Shown here: positions 8,724 through 17,258 of the stretch, in pieces | Numbering within the stretch: position 1 is the first letter of the stretch | Layout of the letters: every line of letters begins with the position of its first letter | From: Cedecea davisae DSM 4568 | GTDB taxonomy: Bacteria; Pseudomonadota; Gammaproteobacteria; Enterobacterales; Enterobacteriaceae | Length of the DNA: 64,000 bases | Direction: 5' to 3' | NCBI RefSeq assembly: GCF_000412335.2 | Contig: NZ_KE161030.1 | Location: forward strand, 2,198,328 to 2,262,327 | The notes under the pieces: generated by a model | The model's database searches: none | The model's input: the letters and a program-made list of their open reading frames with translations, nothing else | What the model was told of the DNA's origin: nothing | Program-made: the position numbers and the translations under genes

Positions 8724-9515
8724 CTATCGCAATAACACTTTCCCAATCAAATAAGTCACCGCTTTGCCGCCAATCAGCACTCGCTCACCTTTATACTGGC
8801 AGCGTAAATCTCCACCGCGGTAAGAAACCTGGCGCGCCAGCAGATGGGTTTTATTTAATTTATCCGCCCAGTACGGGATAAGCATGCTGTGGGTAGAACC
8901 GGTCACGGGATCTTCCGGCACCGACTCACCGGGGCAGAAGAAACGGCTAACAAAATCGTATTCCCCCTCGCCCGGCGCGGTCACGCAGACCATTTTATCC
9001 AGCGGGATCATCGCGTTGATATCCGGCTTGATAGCCTCTACTTCCGCCTGGCTCGCCAGCACGACCATATAATCCCTGCCCACACGCAGCTCTTTGCACT
9101 CGCTAATACCCAGCGTTTCCAGCAGTTGCGGCAGCGGCGCTATCTGTTCGGTTTCCCATGCGGGGAAGTCCAGCGTTAGCCACTCGCCGTTGCGGGTCAC
9201 CGTCAGCGGGCCAACAAAACGGGTGCTGAAGTGGATCACCGATTCCGGATAATCAAGATGTTCAAAAATAACGTGCGAGGCCGCGAGCGTGGCGTGCCCG
9301 CAAAGGTTGATCTCGCTCTGAGTGGTAAACCAGCGCAGCTCGAAGCCTTCATCGGTATTCACAAAGAAGGCGGTTTCCGACTGGTTATGCTGCTGCGCCA
9401 TCTTCAGCAGCGTTTCGTCCGGGAGCCATTCGATGAGCGGGCAAACCGCCGCCGCATTGCCGCCAAACGTGGTGTCGGCAAAAGCATCTACCATATAAAA
9501 GTCAATTGCCTGCAT
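8724..9515 (-). CDS. PhzF-family isomerase/epimerase-like protein
   Basis: This 263-residue cytoplasmic protein of the PhzC/PhzF family has a diaminopimelate-epimerase-like fold in two similar halves. Family features are the N-terminal MVDAFADTTFGGNAAAVC, the catalytic acid Glu47 in QSETAFF, the WFTTQSEINLCGHATLA block and DPVTGSTHSML in the second half. Most chromosomal members have no known substrate. It stands alone, convergent with the HemS-like gene and divergent from sotB. The assignment is to family only. Confidence 0.82.
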   Translation of the reverse strand: MQAIDFYMVDAFADTTFGGNAAAVCPLIEWLPDETLLKMAQQHNQSETAFFVNTDEGFELRWFTTQSEINLCGHATLAASHVIFEHLDYPESVIHFSTRFVGPLTVTRNGEWLTLDFPAWETEQIAPLPQLLETLGISECKELRVGRDYMVVLASQAEVEAIKPDINAMIPLDKMVCVTAPGEGEYDFVSRFFCPGESVPEDPVTGSTHSMLIPYWADKLNKTHLLARQVSYRGGDLRCQYKGERVLIGGKAVTYLIGKVLLR

Positions 9516-9711
9516 AAGTCATTCCTCTGTTTGTCGTTATTATTTTCGTCCTGTCTACCATGACATACTCATTTCCGGCATGCCTGTTTTTTCTCACCCA
9601 TTTTTTCTCTGCGCCATCAAATGAGACTTAAATCACAAAATGGGTTGTCTGTGTGTTTTGATGGTTTTATCATCCGCCCATTCCTTCCTTTGTTCACCTG
9701 CGCGATAAAAT

Positions 9712-10911
9712 ATGACTATCAATACAGTTTCACGCAAAACGGCGTGGCTGCGGGTAGTGACGCTTGCCGTTGCGGCCTTTATTTTTAATACCACCGAGTT
9801 TGTGCCGGTTGGCCTGCTGTCGGATATCGCCCAAAGTTTTGGCATGGAAACGCCGCAAGTTGGCATCATGCTGACCATTTATGCATGGGTTGTGGCGCTG
9901 ATGTCCCTGCCGTTTATGCTGATGACGAGCCAGGTAGAGCGCCGCCGCCTGCTTATTGCCATCTTTTCGCTGTTTATCGCAAGCCACGTGCTGTCGTTCC
10001 TTGCCTGGAACTTTACCGTGCTGGTGATAAGCCGCATTGGGATTGCTTTCGCCCACGCTATCTTCTGGTCGATTACCGCCTCACTGGCTATTCGTATGGC
10101 TCCGGCCGGTAAAAAAGCCCAGGCTCTGAGTCTGATTGCCACCGGCACCGCGCTGGCGATGGTGCTCGGCCTGCCGCTTGGCCGCATCGTTGGGCAATAT
10201 TTCGGCTGGCGCACCACCTTCTTCGCCATCGGCGTAGTCGCCGCCATTACCCTGTTCTGCCTGATAAAACTACTGCCGAAGCTGCCCAGCGAGCATTCGG
10301 GATCGCTCTCCAGCGTGCCAAAATTATTCAGCCGCCCGGCGCTGGTCAGCATCTATGTTCTGACCGCAGTCGTGGTAACGGCAAACTATACCGCCTACAG
10401 CTACATTGAGCCGTTTGTTCAGCAGGTTGCCGGGCTAAGCGCCAACTTTGCCACCCTTCTGCTTCTGCTGCTCGGTGGCGCGGGGATAGTCGGCAGCGTG
10501 CTGTTCGGCAAACTGGGCAATAAATACGCGTCGCTATTAGTCAGCTCGGCTATCGCTCTGCTGACCCTTTGCCTGGCGCTGTTGCTGCCCGCCGCAGGCA
10601 GTGAGCTAAATCTTGGGATGCTGAGCCTGGTCTGGGGCGTGGCGATTATGATTATCACCCTCGGCATGCAGGTTAAAGTGCTGGCCCTGGCGCCGGATGC
10701 CACCGACGTGGCGATGTCGTTGTTTTCGGGGATTTTCAATATCGGGATTGGGGCAGGCGCGCTGCTGGGTAACCAGGTCAGCCTGCATCTTTCTATGTCG
10801 AACATTGGCTTTGCCGGGGCGGTTCCGGCGCTGGCGGCGTTAATCTGGTCGGTGCTGGTGTTCCGCCGCTGGCCGGTGAAACTTGAAGAACAGGCCCGGA
10901 CGACGCACTAA
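9712..10911 (+). CDS. sotB: Sugar efflux transporter SotB (YdeA)
   Basis: This is a 399-residue major facilitator superfamily exporter with about 12 transmembrane helices. It aligns nearly end to end with E. coli SotB, for example [38 protein letters not shown] and [19 protein letters not shown]. In E. coli SotB exports arabinose and related sugars and IPTG. It is convergent with marC as in E. coli, with a shared bidirectional terminator between them. No special regulatory site was recognised upstream. Confidence 0.94.
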   Translation: MTINTVSRKTAWLRVVTLAVAAFIFNTTEFVPVGLLSDIAQSFGMETPQVGIMLTIYAWVVALMSLPFMLMTSQVERRRLLIAIFSLFIASHVLSFLAWNFTVLVISRIGIAFAHAIFWSITASLAIRMAPAGKKAQALSLIATGTALAMVLGLPLGRIVGQYFGWRTTFFAIGVVAAITLFCLIKLLPKLPSEHSGSLSSVPKLFSRPALVSIYVLTAVVVTANYTAYSYIEPFVQQVAGLSANFATLLLLLLGGAGIVGSVLFGKLGNKYASLLVSSAIALLTLCLALLLPAAGSELNLGMLSLVWGVAIMIITLGMQVKVLALAPDATDVAMSLFSGIFNIGIGAGALLGNQVSLHLSMSNIGFAGAVPALAALIWSVLVFRRWPVKLEEQARTTH

Positions 10912-10912
10912 A

Positions 10913-10936
10913 AAAAACGCCCCGAGGGGCGTTTTT
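10913..10936. terminator. Bidirectional terminator between sotB and marC
   Basis: The arms AAAAACGCCCC and GGGGCGTTTTT surround a GA loop. An A-run before and a T-run after the stem make it a textbook intrinsic terminator on both strands. It begins just after the sotB stop and ends just before the marC stop. Confidence 0.93.
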
Positions 10937-10940
10937 GCTA

Positions 10941-11609
10941 TCAGGCGTGGTAAGTCTTAACGATTTCAAGCACGCCGTTAATAATAAACTGAACGCCCAT
11001 ACACACCAGCAGGAAGCCCATCAGGCGGGAAATAGCCTCGATGCCGCTTTTGCCGACCATGCGCATAATTGCCCCGGAGCTGCGCAGGCTTACCCATAGA
11101 ATCAGGCCGACAGCGAGGAAGATAAGCGGCGGCGCAACGGTAATCACCCATGCCGGGAAATCTGACCCGGCGCGGACGGTAGAGGCCGAGCTGATTATCA
11201 TCGCAATTGTCCCCGGCCCGGCGGTGCTCGGCATCGCCAGAGGAACAAACGCGATATTGGCTTCAGGCTCTTCGCTCAGCTCTTCTGATTTGCTTTTTGA
11301 CTCCGGCGATTCGTGCGCCTTTTGCTGCGGAAACAGCATGCGGAAGCCGATAAAGGCGACTATCAGCCCCCCGGCAATACGCAGCCCGGGAATCGAAATG
11401 CCGAAGGTGTTCATCACCACCTGCCCGGCGTAATACGCCACCATCATAATGGCAAACACATTCACCGATGCCATCAGCGACGTGCGGTTACGCTGGCGGG
11501 TGTTCATGTCTCCCGAAAGCCCGAGGAAAAGCGCCACGGTCGTTAGCGGGTTGGCAAGCGGCAGCAAAACCACCAGACCCAGGCCAATGGCCCTGAGTAA
11601 ATCCATCAT
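10941..11609 (-). CDS. marC: MarC-family inner-membrane protein
   Basis: This 222-residue polytopic membrane protein of the MarC (UPF0056) family has about six hydrophobic helices and a charged cytoplasmic loop rich in Glu, Ser and Lys around residues 98-117. It is divergent from marRAB, as in E. coli. Despite the name, E. coli marC has not been shown to be needed for multiple antibiotic resistance, and its substrate is unknown. The shared intergenic region with marR carries the marbox and MarR operators, so marC expression may be affected by them. Confidence 0.93.
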   Translation of the reverse strand: MMDLLRAIGLGLVVLLPLANPLTTVALFLGLSGDMNTRQRNRTSLMASVNVFAIMMVAYYAGQVVMNTFGISIPGLRIAGGLIVAFIGFRMLFPQQKAHESPESKSKSEELSEEPEANIAFVPLAMPSTAGPGTIAMIISSASTVRAGSDFPAWVITVAPPLIFLAVGLILWVSLRSSGAIMRMVGKSGIEAISRLMGFLLVCMGVQFIINGVLEIVKTYHA

Positions 11610-11689
11610 ATTTCTGTCCTTTTAATAGCGGGCTGTTAGCGGGTCTGAGTATAGCAGCAAGCAGTTTACCGACGGCAGGTGAAGCGTTT

Positions 11690-11709
11690 TAGCTTTTCGT
11701 GGCATCGGG
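11690..11709 (+). promoter_or_regulatory. marbox upstream of the marRAB promoter
   Basis: The sequence TAGCTTTTCGTGGCATCGGG keeps the core CGTGGCATCGG of the E. coli mar marbox, the site where MarA (also SoxS and Rob) activates the operon. It ends 12 bp before the -35 element, the activating position known in E. coli. Confidence 0.8.
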
Positions 11710-11721
11710 TAAATCATCAAG

Positions 11722-11750
11722 TTGACTTATACTTGCCCCGGCAATAATAT
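11722..11750 (+). promoter_or_regulatory. marRAB promoter with MarR operator site I
   Basis: A -35 hexamer TTGACT and a -10 hexamer TAATAT are separated by exactly 17 bp. The spacer is occupied by ACTTGCCCCGGCAA, the first MarR operator (E. coli: ACTTGCCTGGGCAA). MarR bound here would block RNA polymerase. Confidence 0.88.
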
Positions 11751-11765
11751 CTGCCGTGACTAATC

Positions 11766-11782
11766 TACTTGCCTGGGCAAAC
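11766..11782 (+). promoter_or_regulatory. MarR operator site II
   Basis: TACTTGCCTGGGCAAAC ends 3 bp before the marR GTG start. It has the same palindromic core as site I. The two-operator arrangement of E. coli marO is conserved. Confidence 0.85.
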
Positions 11783-11785
11783 ATA

Positions 11786-12220
11786 GTGAAAAGCACCTGT
11801 GATCTGTTTAACGAAATCATCCCCCTCGGGCGGCTGATCCATATGGTGAATCAACATAAAGATCGCCTGTTAAACGATTCACTGTCGCCGCTGGATATCA
11901 CCGCTACCCAATTTAAGGTGCTGTGCTCCATTCACTTTGAAGTGTGTATCACCCCTGTCGAGCTGAAAAAAGTGCTTTCCGTCGATCTCGGTGCGCTAAC
12001 CCGCATGCTCGACCGCCTGCTGTGCAAAGGCTGGATTGAGCGTTTACCGAATCCCAACGATAAGCGCGGCGTGCTTATCAAGCTGACGCCGGAAGGCGTT
12101 GCGCTTTGCGAAGAGTGCCGCAACCTTGTGGGGCTAAGCCTCCATAAAGAACTCACAAAAAACCTGACGGAAGACGAAGTGGATACGCTTTATCGACTGT
12201 TAACAAAGGTATTGCCGTAA
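11786..12220 (+). CDS. marR: Multiple antibiotic resistance repressor MarR
   Basis: This 144-residue winged-helix repressor matches E. coli MarR closely (DLFNEIIPLGRLIHMVNQ, ITPVELKKVLSVDLGALTRMLDRL). The start is the GTG giving MKSTCDLFNE, as in E. coli; a longer frame from 11756 would run through operator II and is rejected. MarR dimers repress the operon at the two operators and release on salicylate-like ligands or oxidation. The E. coli Cys80 region has changed: IHFEVCITPVE here against IRCAACITPVE there. One Cys of that segment remains and another is lost. Confidence 0.95.
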   Translation: MKSTCDLFNEIIPLGRLIHMVNQHKDRLLNDSLSPLDITATQFKVLCSIHFEVCITPVELKKVLSVDLGALTRMLDRLLCKGWIERLPNPNDKRGVLIKLTPEGVALCEECRNLVGLSLHKELTKNLTEDEVDTLYRLLTKVLP

Positions 12221-12241
12221 ACCTGCAAAAGAGGTGAAACG

Positions 12242-12634
12242 ATGTCCAGACGCAACAATGATGCGATTACGATTCATAGCATTTTGGGATGGATAGAACA
12301 GAATCTGGAAACCCCCCTCTCGCTTGAGAAGGTTTCTGAGCGTTCTGGCTACTCTAAATGGCATCTGCAGCGGATGTTTAAAAAAGAGACCGGTCATTCA
12401 CTGGGCCAGTACATCCGCAATCGCAAACTGACGGAAATCGCGCTGAAGCTCAAAGAGAGCAACGAACCGATTCTCTACCTGGCAGAACGCTATGGTTTTG
12501 AGTCGCAACAGACGTTGACCCGCACCTTTAAGAACTACTTTTCGGTGCCACCGCATAAGTACCGGGTGACGCGGCTTGCCGGAGAAGGCAAGTATCTGCA
12601 TCCGTACAACCAGTATTGTAGTTTGTGTAATTAA
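12242..12634 (+). CDS. marA: Transcriptional activator MarA
   Basis: This 130-residue single-domain AraC/XylS activator is almost identical to E. coli MarA through both helix-turn-helix motifs ([20 protein letters not shown] and [20 protein letters not shown]). It has a slightly longer, Cys-containing C-terminus (QYCSLCN). MarA binds marboxes as a monomer and activates efflux (acrAB, tolC), micF and other stress genes. It follows marR by 21 bp with GAGG before the ATG, and autoactivates through the upstream marbox. Confidence 0.96.
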   Translation: MSRRNNDAITIHSILGWIEQNLETPLSLEKVSERSGYSKWHLQRMFKKETGHSLGQYIRNRKLTEIALKLKESNEPILYLAERYGFESQQTLTRTFKNYFSVPPHKYRVTRLAGEGKYLHPYNQYCSLCN

Positions 12635-12674
12635 TAGTATCGCCGCCTGTTTTTGCAGGCGTAAACGAGGGAAT

Positions 12675-12893
12675 ATGAAATTCATCTCCGCAGCCACCCT
12701 TATTCTGGCTCTGGCATCGGCAAACGCTCTTGCGGAGCAATCCGGCAGCTTCACCGCGTCTCAGGCCAATTACGGCAACATGATCTCCTGCTCGGGCGGT
12801 CAATTATCTAAAGGCCCACAGCACACCGCTGCCGAAAAATCTGAACAACTTGGCTCACCTTATTACCACGGTAACGCCGGTTTCCAGGATTGA
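12675..12893 (+). CDS. marB: Periplasmic mar operon protein MarB
   Basis: This 72-residue protein has a clear signal peptide (MKFISAATLILALASANALA, cleavage near residue 20). The C-terminal SEQLGSPYYHGNAGFQD corresponds to the LGVPYYNQHAM end of E. coli MarB, while the middle is poorly conserved. E. coli MarB is reported to lower marRAB transcription indirectly from the periplasm. It lies 40 bp after marA with GAGG before the ATG. A longer frame starting inside marA is rejected. Confidence 0.85.
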   Translation: MKFISAATLILALASANALAEQSGSFTASQANYGNMISCSGGQLSKGPQHTAAEKSEQLGSPYYHGNAGFQD

Positions 12894-12898
12894 GGCTA

Positions 12899-12920
12899 AC
12901 CCGCCCGACTCAGGGCGGGT
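12899..12920 (+). terminator. Hairpin after marB
   Basis: ACCCGCCC and GGGCGGGT form an eight-base-pair GC-rich stem around GACTCA, six bases after the marB stop. No T-run follows, and the right arm is repeated downstream by a tandem duplication, so the left arm could use either copy. Confidence 0.55.
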
Positions 12921-12948
12921 GCCGCAAGACTCAGGGCGGGTGCCGCAA
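12907..12948. repeat. Perfect tandem duplication of 21 bp
   Basis: Two identical 21-bp units abut at 12907-12927 and 12928-12948 (each begins GACTCAGGGCGGG). They cover the loop and right arm of the post-marB hairpin and end 4 bp before the eamA stop codon. This looks like a recent slippage event. Confidence 0.9.
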
Positions 12949-12951
12949 GAG

Positions 12952-13854
12952 CTATGAAGATAGGCCCTTCACCGAACGACGAAGACGCAGGCCAAAAACG
13001 TTGATATACAGCCCCGCCATAATCAGTACCGCCCCCAGTAACTGCATTACCGAGAGCTTCTCATCCAGCAGCAGCGCAGCGCTCGCCATGCCGACAACCG
13101 GCACCAGCAGCGACAGCGGCGCCACGCGCCATGTTTCGTAGCGCCCCAGAAGCGTCCCCCAGATCCCGTAGCCGATAATGGTCGAGACAAACGCCAGGTA
13201 AACAAGCGACAAAACGGTCGTGATGTCGATATTTACCAGGCTAGTCAGCATCACGGCCGGGCCATCCAGCAGCCAGCTTGCGGCAAAAAACGGCAGCACG
13301 GGAATAAGCGCGCTCCAGACAATCAGCGACATAATCTGCGGACGCGGCTGATGCTGCATAATTATCTTGTTAAAGATATTGCCGAACGCCCAGCATAGCG
13401 CCGCCGCCAGCGTCAACATAAAGCCAAGCAGCGCAACATGCTGCCCGTCGAGACTGCCTTCAATCAGCACCAGCACGCCAAACACCGCCAGAGTTATCCC
13501 CGCCAGCTGCTTGCCCTGTAGCCGTTCGCCAAAGAAAAAAGTGCCGAGAATAATGGTAAAAAAGGCCTGTGATTGCAGGACCAGCGAGGCAATACCGGCG
13601 GGCATGCCGAACTTAATAGCGGAAAATAAGAAGGCAAACTGCCCGAAGCTGATGGTCAGCGCATACCCAGCCAGCAGGCGAAAAGGAAGTTTTGGCCGGG
13701 CGACAAACAGCAGCGCGGGAAACGCCACCAGCAGAAAACGCAGACCCGCTAGCATCAGCGGCGGCATATTGTGCAGCCCCAGCTTGATAATCACAAAATT
13801 CACGCCCCAAATCACCACCACCAGCAATGCCAGTAGCCCATCTTTACGCGTCAT
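12952..13854 (-). CDS. eamA: EamA/YdeD metabolite exporter
   Basis: This 300-residue drug/metabolite transporter carries two EamA repeats of about five helices each. It aligns throughout with E. coli EamA (YdeD), for example HNMPPLMLAGLRFLLVAFPAL and GYGIWGTLLGRYETWRVAPL. In E. coli it exports O-acetylserine and cysteine-pathway metabolites from the inner membrane. It is convergent with marRAB as in E. coli, so the duplicated hairpin between them may serve both. Confidence 0.94.
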   Translation of the reverse strand: MTRKDGLLALLVVVIWGVNFVIIKLGLHNMPPLMLAGLRFLLVAFPALLFVARPKLPFRLLAGYALTISFGQFAFLFSAIKFGMPAGIASLVLQSQAFFTIILGTFFFGERLQGKQLAGITLAVFGVLVLIEGSLDGQHVALLGFMLTLAAALCWAFGNIFNKIIMQHQPRPQIMSLIVWSALIPVLPFFAASWLLDGPAVMLTSLVNIDITTVLSLVYLAFVSTIIGYGIWGTLLGRYETWRVAPLSLLVPVVGMASAALLLDEKLSVMQLLGAVLIMAGLYINVFGLRLRRSVKGLSS

Positions 13855-14040
13855 AACCCTGCCCTGTATTTATTATCAGTATGTAAAAAAATAATCCCGA
13901 TGCGCGAAATCAAACAGATACAGATCGCACTTTTTTGTTGGGATACAGATGTGTTGTAACGTGCTTTGCCGCCGTTTATTGTATGTACTCGGCTGATTCT
14001 TCATGATAAATCTGTTCCCCACGCACATAAACCTATAATA

Positions 14041-15264
14041 ATGCACACAACCATGACCACCCTGAGCAAACTGTTTTCCGGCAAGCAATTAGCAACAACT
14101 GTGTTACTTCTTTCCTCCCTGTTACTCACAATAGGGCGCGGCCTGACCCTGCCATTTATGACCATTTACCTTTCGCGCGAATACCATATGCCGCTGAAGG
14201 ACATCGGCATGGCCATCACCGCCGCGCTGGTTGCTGGCGTGTTGTTCAGCCTGTGGTTCGGTATTCTGGCGGATAAGTTCGACAAGAAAAAAACCATGCT
14301 GCTGGCGGTCATTATCTTCTTCGGCGGCTTTCTTGCTATTCCGATGGTGCATCACGCCGGGCTGGTTGTGCTGTTTTACTCCATCATCAACTGCTCTTAC
14401 ACGGTGTTTTCCGTGGTGGTAAAAGCCTGGTTCTCGGACACGCTCGATATCAGCCTGAAGCCCAAAATTTTCTCGCTCAACTACACCTTCGTGAACGTTG
14501 GCTGGACGGTTGGCCCGCCGCTTGGCACCTTCGTGGTGATGTACAGCACCAACCTGCCGTTTTTGCTCTCCGGCCTTACCGCCGTCCTGCCGCTGCTGAT
14601 GATTGGCCGCTGGGTTAAACCCCTGCCGATGAGCGCCTCTACCGCTGATGCCTCGGACAAAGTCCTGCCCTCACCGCGCATCATGCTGCGCGACAAACAG
14701 CTGATGTGGTTCACCAGTTCGGCGTTCCTCGGCTCGATGGTCTACGGCGCGTTCGCGGGCTGCCTGTCTCAATATGCCATCGTCATCGGTGACGCAGGAT
14801 TGGCGGAAAAAGTGGTCAGCGTGGTGCTTTCGGTTAACGCTATCGTGGTGGTGGCGTTTCAATATTTCCTCGGCAAAAACATCCGCCCCGATAACATCAA
14901 AAAAATGATGTTCTACGGCACGCTCTTTTTCGTCTGCGGGCTGGGCGGTTTTATGCTCTCCGGCACTAATCTCTGGCTGTGGGGGCTATCTTCACTGGTG
15001 TTTACCATCGGAGAGCTTATCTATGCTCCGGGCGAATATATGCTGATCGACAACATTGCGCCGCCGGGGCTGAAGTCGAGCTACTTTGCCGCCCAGCAGC
15101 TTGGCTGGCTCGGCGGAGCCTGTAACCCGCTGGTCACCGGGCTGCTGTTAAGCTGGCTGCCGCCGTATATGCTGTTTGTGGTGCTGATGGCCACCATCCT
15201 GCTGGCTTACTACGCCGTAGTGGTCGGGATGAAAGCGCCGCCCCGCCAGCCGATGGCGGCCTGA
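14041..15264 (+). CDS. ydeE: MFS transporter YdeE
   Basis: From the ATG at 14041 this is a 407-residue, 12-helix major facilitator. It shares LLTIGRGLTLPFMTIYLSRE, FGILADKFDKKK and YAPGEYMLIDNIAPP with E. coli YdeE, which has been linked to dipeptide export. The chosen start gives a length near the E. coli 395; an upstream ATG would add 25 unlikely residues, and an ATG four codons later is also possible. It is divergent from eamA as in E. coli. No strong ribosome-binding site is visible. Confidence 0.87.
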   Translation: MHTTMTTLSKLFSGKQLATTVLLLSSLLLTIGRGLTLPFMTIYLSREYHMPLKDIGMAITAALVAGVLFSLWFGILADKFDKKKTMLLAVIIFFGGFLAIPMVHHAGLVVLFYSIINCSYTVFSVVVKAWFSDTLDISLKPKIFSLNYTFVNVGWTVGPPLGTFVVMYSTNLPFLLSGLTAVLPLLMIGRWVKPLPMSASTADASDKVLPSPRIMLRDKQLMWFTSSAFLGSMVYGAFAGCLSQYAIVIGDAGLAEKVVSVVLSVNAIVVVAFQYFLGKNIRPDNIKKMMFYGTLFFVCGLGGFMLSGTNLWLWGLSSLVFTIGELIYAPGEYMLIDNIAPPGLKSSYFAAQQLGWLGGACNPLVTGLLLSWLPPYMLFVVLMATILLAYYAVVVGMKAPPRQPMAA

Positions 15265-15277
15265 CGGGGCGCCCAGG

Positions 15278-16456
15278 TTAGACTTCTTTCTGGTATTGAA
15301 TAAAACCGGACTTCGCCGCTACTTTGTCATACAGGGTTTGAGCGGTGGCGTTAGTCTCGTGGGTGTGCCAGTAGAGGCGGCCGCTGTTATTCGCCTCCGC
15401 GTGCTGGCGTACGGCCTCGATTAACGCACGCCCTACGCCCTTGCCTCTCGCCTGTGGAGCCGAGAACAAATCTTCAAGGTAGCAGTAGTGAGTCTCAGAC
15501 CAGGTGCTGCGATGATAGAGGAAGTGGGTGAAGCCGAGCAGCCTGCCCTGGCCGTCAAACGCGCCCAGCGCCCACATCGGTTCTTTGTCATCAAGCATGC
15601 GCCGCCAGGTGAGCGCCGTGACCTCGTCGCTTATTTGCGCATCATAAAACGTCAGGTAATCCTGCCAGAGCGCCAGCCACTGCTCGCGATCGCCGTGATT
15701 GAGCAAGCGCACGTTCAGCGAAGGATTGAGTTCAGTATTGCCGCCGCTAAGCTCCGTGCGAATAGCGGCCAGCCCCTGCTGCTGGACGCCACCAACGATA
15801 TTCGACGCCGAAAGCCAGCGCTCAAAAGCGCTTTTCACCAGCGGCCATTCACCGTCTGTAATTGAGAACCAGGCCGTATCGCGGGTTCTGCCTTTATAAA
15901 TGCTCATCTGGCGGAAAACGCCTTCAAAACGAAAACCTAAACGCAATGCCGCGCGGCGAGATGGCCCGTTAAGGCTATCGCACTTCCACTCGTAGCGGCG
16001 GTAGCCGAGGGTTTCAAATGCGTACTTCATCAGCAGGTAGTGCGCTTCGGTTGCCTGAACGGTACGCTGCAACAGCGGGGAGAACACCACGAAACCGACT
16101 TCGATAGAGCCGTTTGCCGGGTCGATTCGCATCAGTGAAAGCGTGCCCATGGCCTGGCCGCTTGCGTTATCCACCACCGAAAAATGGAACGGATCGGCGC
16201 TTTTCTCAGCCCCGGCAATATAACCCATAAAATCGGCTTCGGTTTCAAAAGGCCCCACGCTGAGGTAGGTCCAGCCGCGCTGGTCTTCGGCCTGGCTCCA
16301 CGCCTGCCAGAGCTGAGCGCCATGCTTATCGGCACTCAGGGGTTCAAGGCGACAATATTGCCCGTTGAGAGTGACCCGCTCAGGCAGCGGGCGACGCTGC
16401 CAGTCGGGAAGAGAGAAACCAATCGGCTGCTGAAAACTGTTAACGGTAAAAGACAT
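15278..16456 (-). CDS. Tandem GNAT acetyltransferase (two fused domains)
   Basis: This 392-residue protein is a fusion of two GNAT N-acetyltransferase domains. The first (about residues 15-215) is RimJ/RimL-like, with RIDPANGSIEVGFVVFSPLLQ and a CDSLNGPSRRAALRLGFRFEG acetyl-CoA-binding region. The second (about 245-392) has DLFSAPQARGKGVGRALIEAV, the classical Q/RxxGxG/A pyrophosphate loop. Each half normally exists as a separate protein. The start is placed at MSFTVNSF because GAGG precedes it; a longer frame adds 24 residues. Substrates are unknown. It follows the urea transport genes by 94 bp on the same strand but has no obvious link to urea. Confidence 0.8.
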   Translation of the reverse strand: MSFTVNSFQQPIGFSLPDWQRRPLPERVTLNGQYCRLEPLSADKHGAQLWQAWSQAEDQRGWTYLSVGPFETEADFMGYIAGAEKSADPFHFSVVDNASGQAMGTLSLMRIDPANGSIEVGFVVFSPLLQRTVQATEAHYLLMKYAFETLGYRRYEWKCDSLNGPSRRAALRLGFRFEGVFRQMSIYKGRTRDTAWFSITDGEWPLVKSAFERWLSASNIVGGVQQQGLAAIRTELSGGNTELNPSLNVRLLNHGDREQWLALWQDYLTFYDAQISDEVTALTWRRMLDDKEPMWALGAFDGQGRLLGFTHFLYHRSTWSETHYCYLEDLFSAPQARGKGVGRALIEAVRQHAEANNSGRLYWHTHETNATAQTLYDKVAAKSGFIQYQKEV

Positions 16457-16550
16457 GATAACCTCAGGAATTCGATAGGGAATACCGAAAACTATAGGCG
16501 CGCAGAGGTTCAGCCAGAAGTACCACAATCATTAATTTTTGGCAGACCAC

Positions 16551-17249
16551 TTAAATAGCGACCAGCCCGCGCACGCCCTCCTGCTCCATCTCGCTTCCGC
16601 GCCCGCTCTGGACGATTTCTCCTCGCGACATCACCAGATAATTATCCGCCAGTTCGGCGGCAAAGTCGTAAAACTGCTCAACCAGCAGGATAGCCATATC
16701 GCCCTTTCCGGCCAGATGGCGGATAACCTGAGCAATCTCTTTGATGATTGAAGGCTGGATGCCTTCGGTTGGCTCATCGAGGATCAGCAATTGCGGTTTG
16801 CACGCCAGCGCCCGGCCAATCGCCAGCTGCTGCTGCTGCCCGCCGGAAAGATCGCCCCCGCGCCGCTGCCTCATCTCATGCAGCACCGGGAATAGCTGGT
16901 AGATTTCATCCGGCACCGTTCTGGCCTGGCGACCGGGATACCGTGAAAGCCCCATCAGCAAATTTTCCTCAACCGTCAGGCGCGGAAAAATATCGCGCCC
17001 CTGCGGCACATACGCGATTCCGGCCTGCACCCTTTGGTGAGGTTTACGCTGGGTTATCACGCTATCCTGCCAGCTTATGTTTCCACTTTTCACCGGGAGC
17101 AGTCCCATCAGGCACTTCAGCAGCGTGGTTTTACCCACGCCGTTGCGCCCCAGCAGGCAGGTCACTTCGCCGATCTTAGCTTCGAAGCTGACGCCGCGCA
17201 GAATATGACTGCCGCCGTAATATTGATTTAATTCGCTCACCCGCAGCAT
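16551..17249 (-). CDS. urtE: Urea ABC transporter ATPase UrtE
   Basis: This 232-residue LivF-type ATPase is one of two ATP-binding subunits of the high-affinity urea importer. It has Walker A GRNGVGKTTL, signature LSGGQQQQLAIGRAL, Walker B LLILDEPTEGIQPS and the typical LLVEQFYDFAAELADNY region. It is the last gene of the urea operon and follows urtD by 9 bp. The LivF-like profile plus the flanking urtABCD and urea carboxylase genes give the urea assignment. Confidence 0.9.
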   Translation of the reverse strand: MLRVSELNQYYGGSHILRGVSFEAKIGEVTCLLGRNGVGKTTLLKCLMGLLPVKSGNISWQDSVITQRKPHQRVQAGIAYVPQGRDIFPRLTVEENLLMGLSRYPGRQARTVPDEIYQLFPVLHEMRQRRGGDLSGGQQQQLAIGRALACKPQLLILDEPTEGIQPSIIKEIAQVIRHLAGKGDMAILLVEQFYDFAAELADNYLVMSRGEIVQSGRGSEMEQEGVRGLVAI

Positions 17250-17258
17250 GCTCGCTCC

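Noticed and set aside
12576-12674. Longer marB frame starting inside marA
   Set aside because: A proper signal peptide and ribosome-binding site fix the start at 12675.
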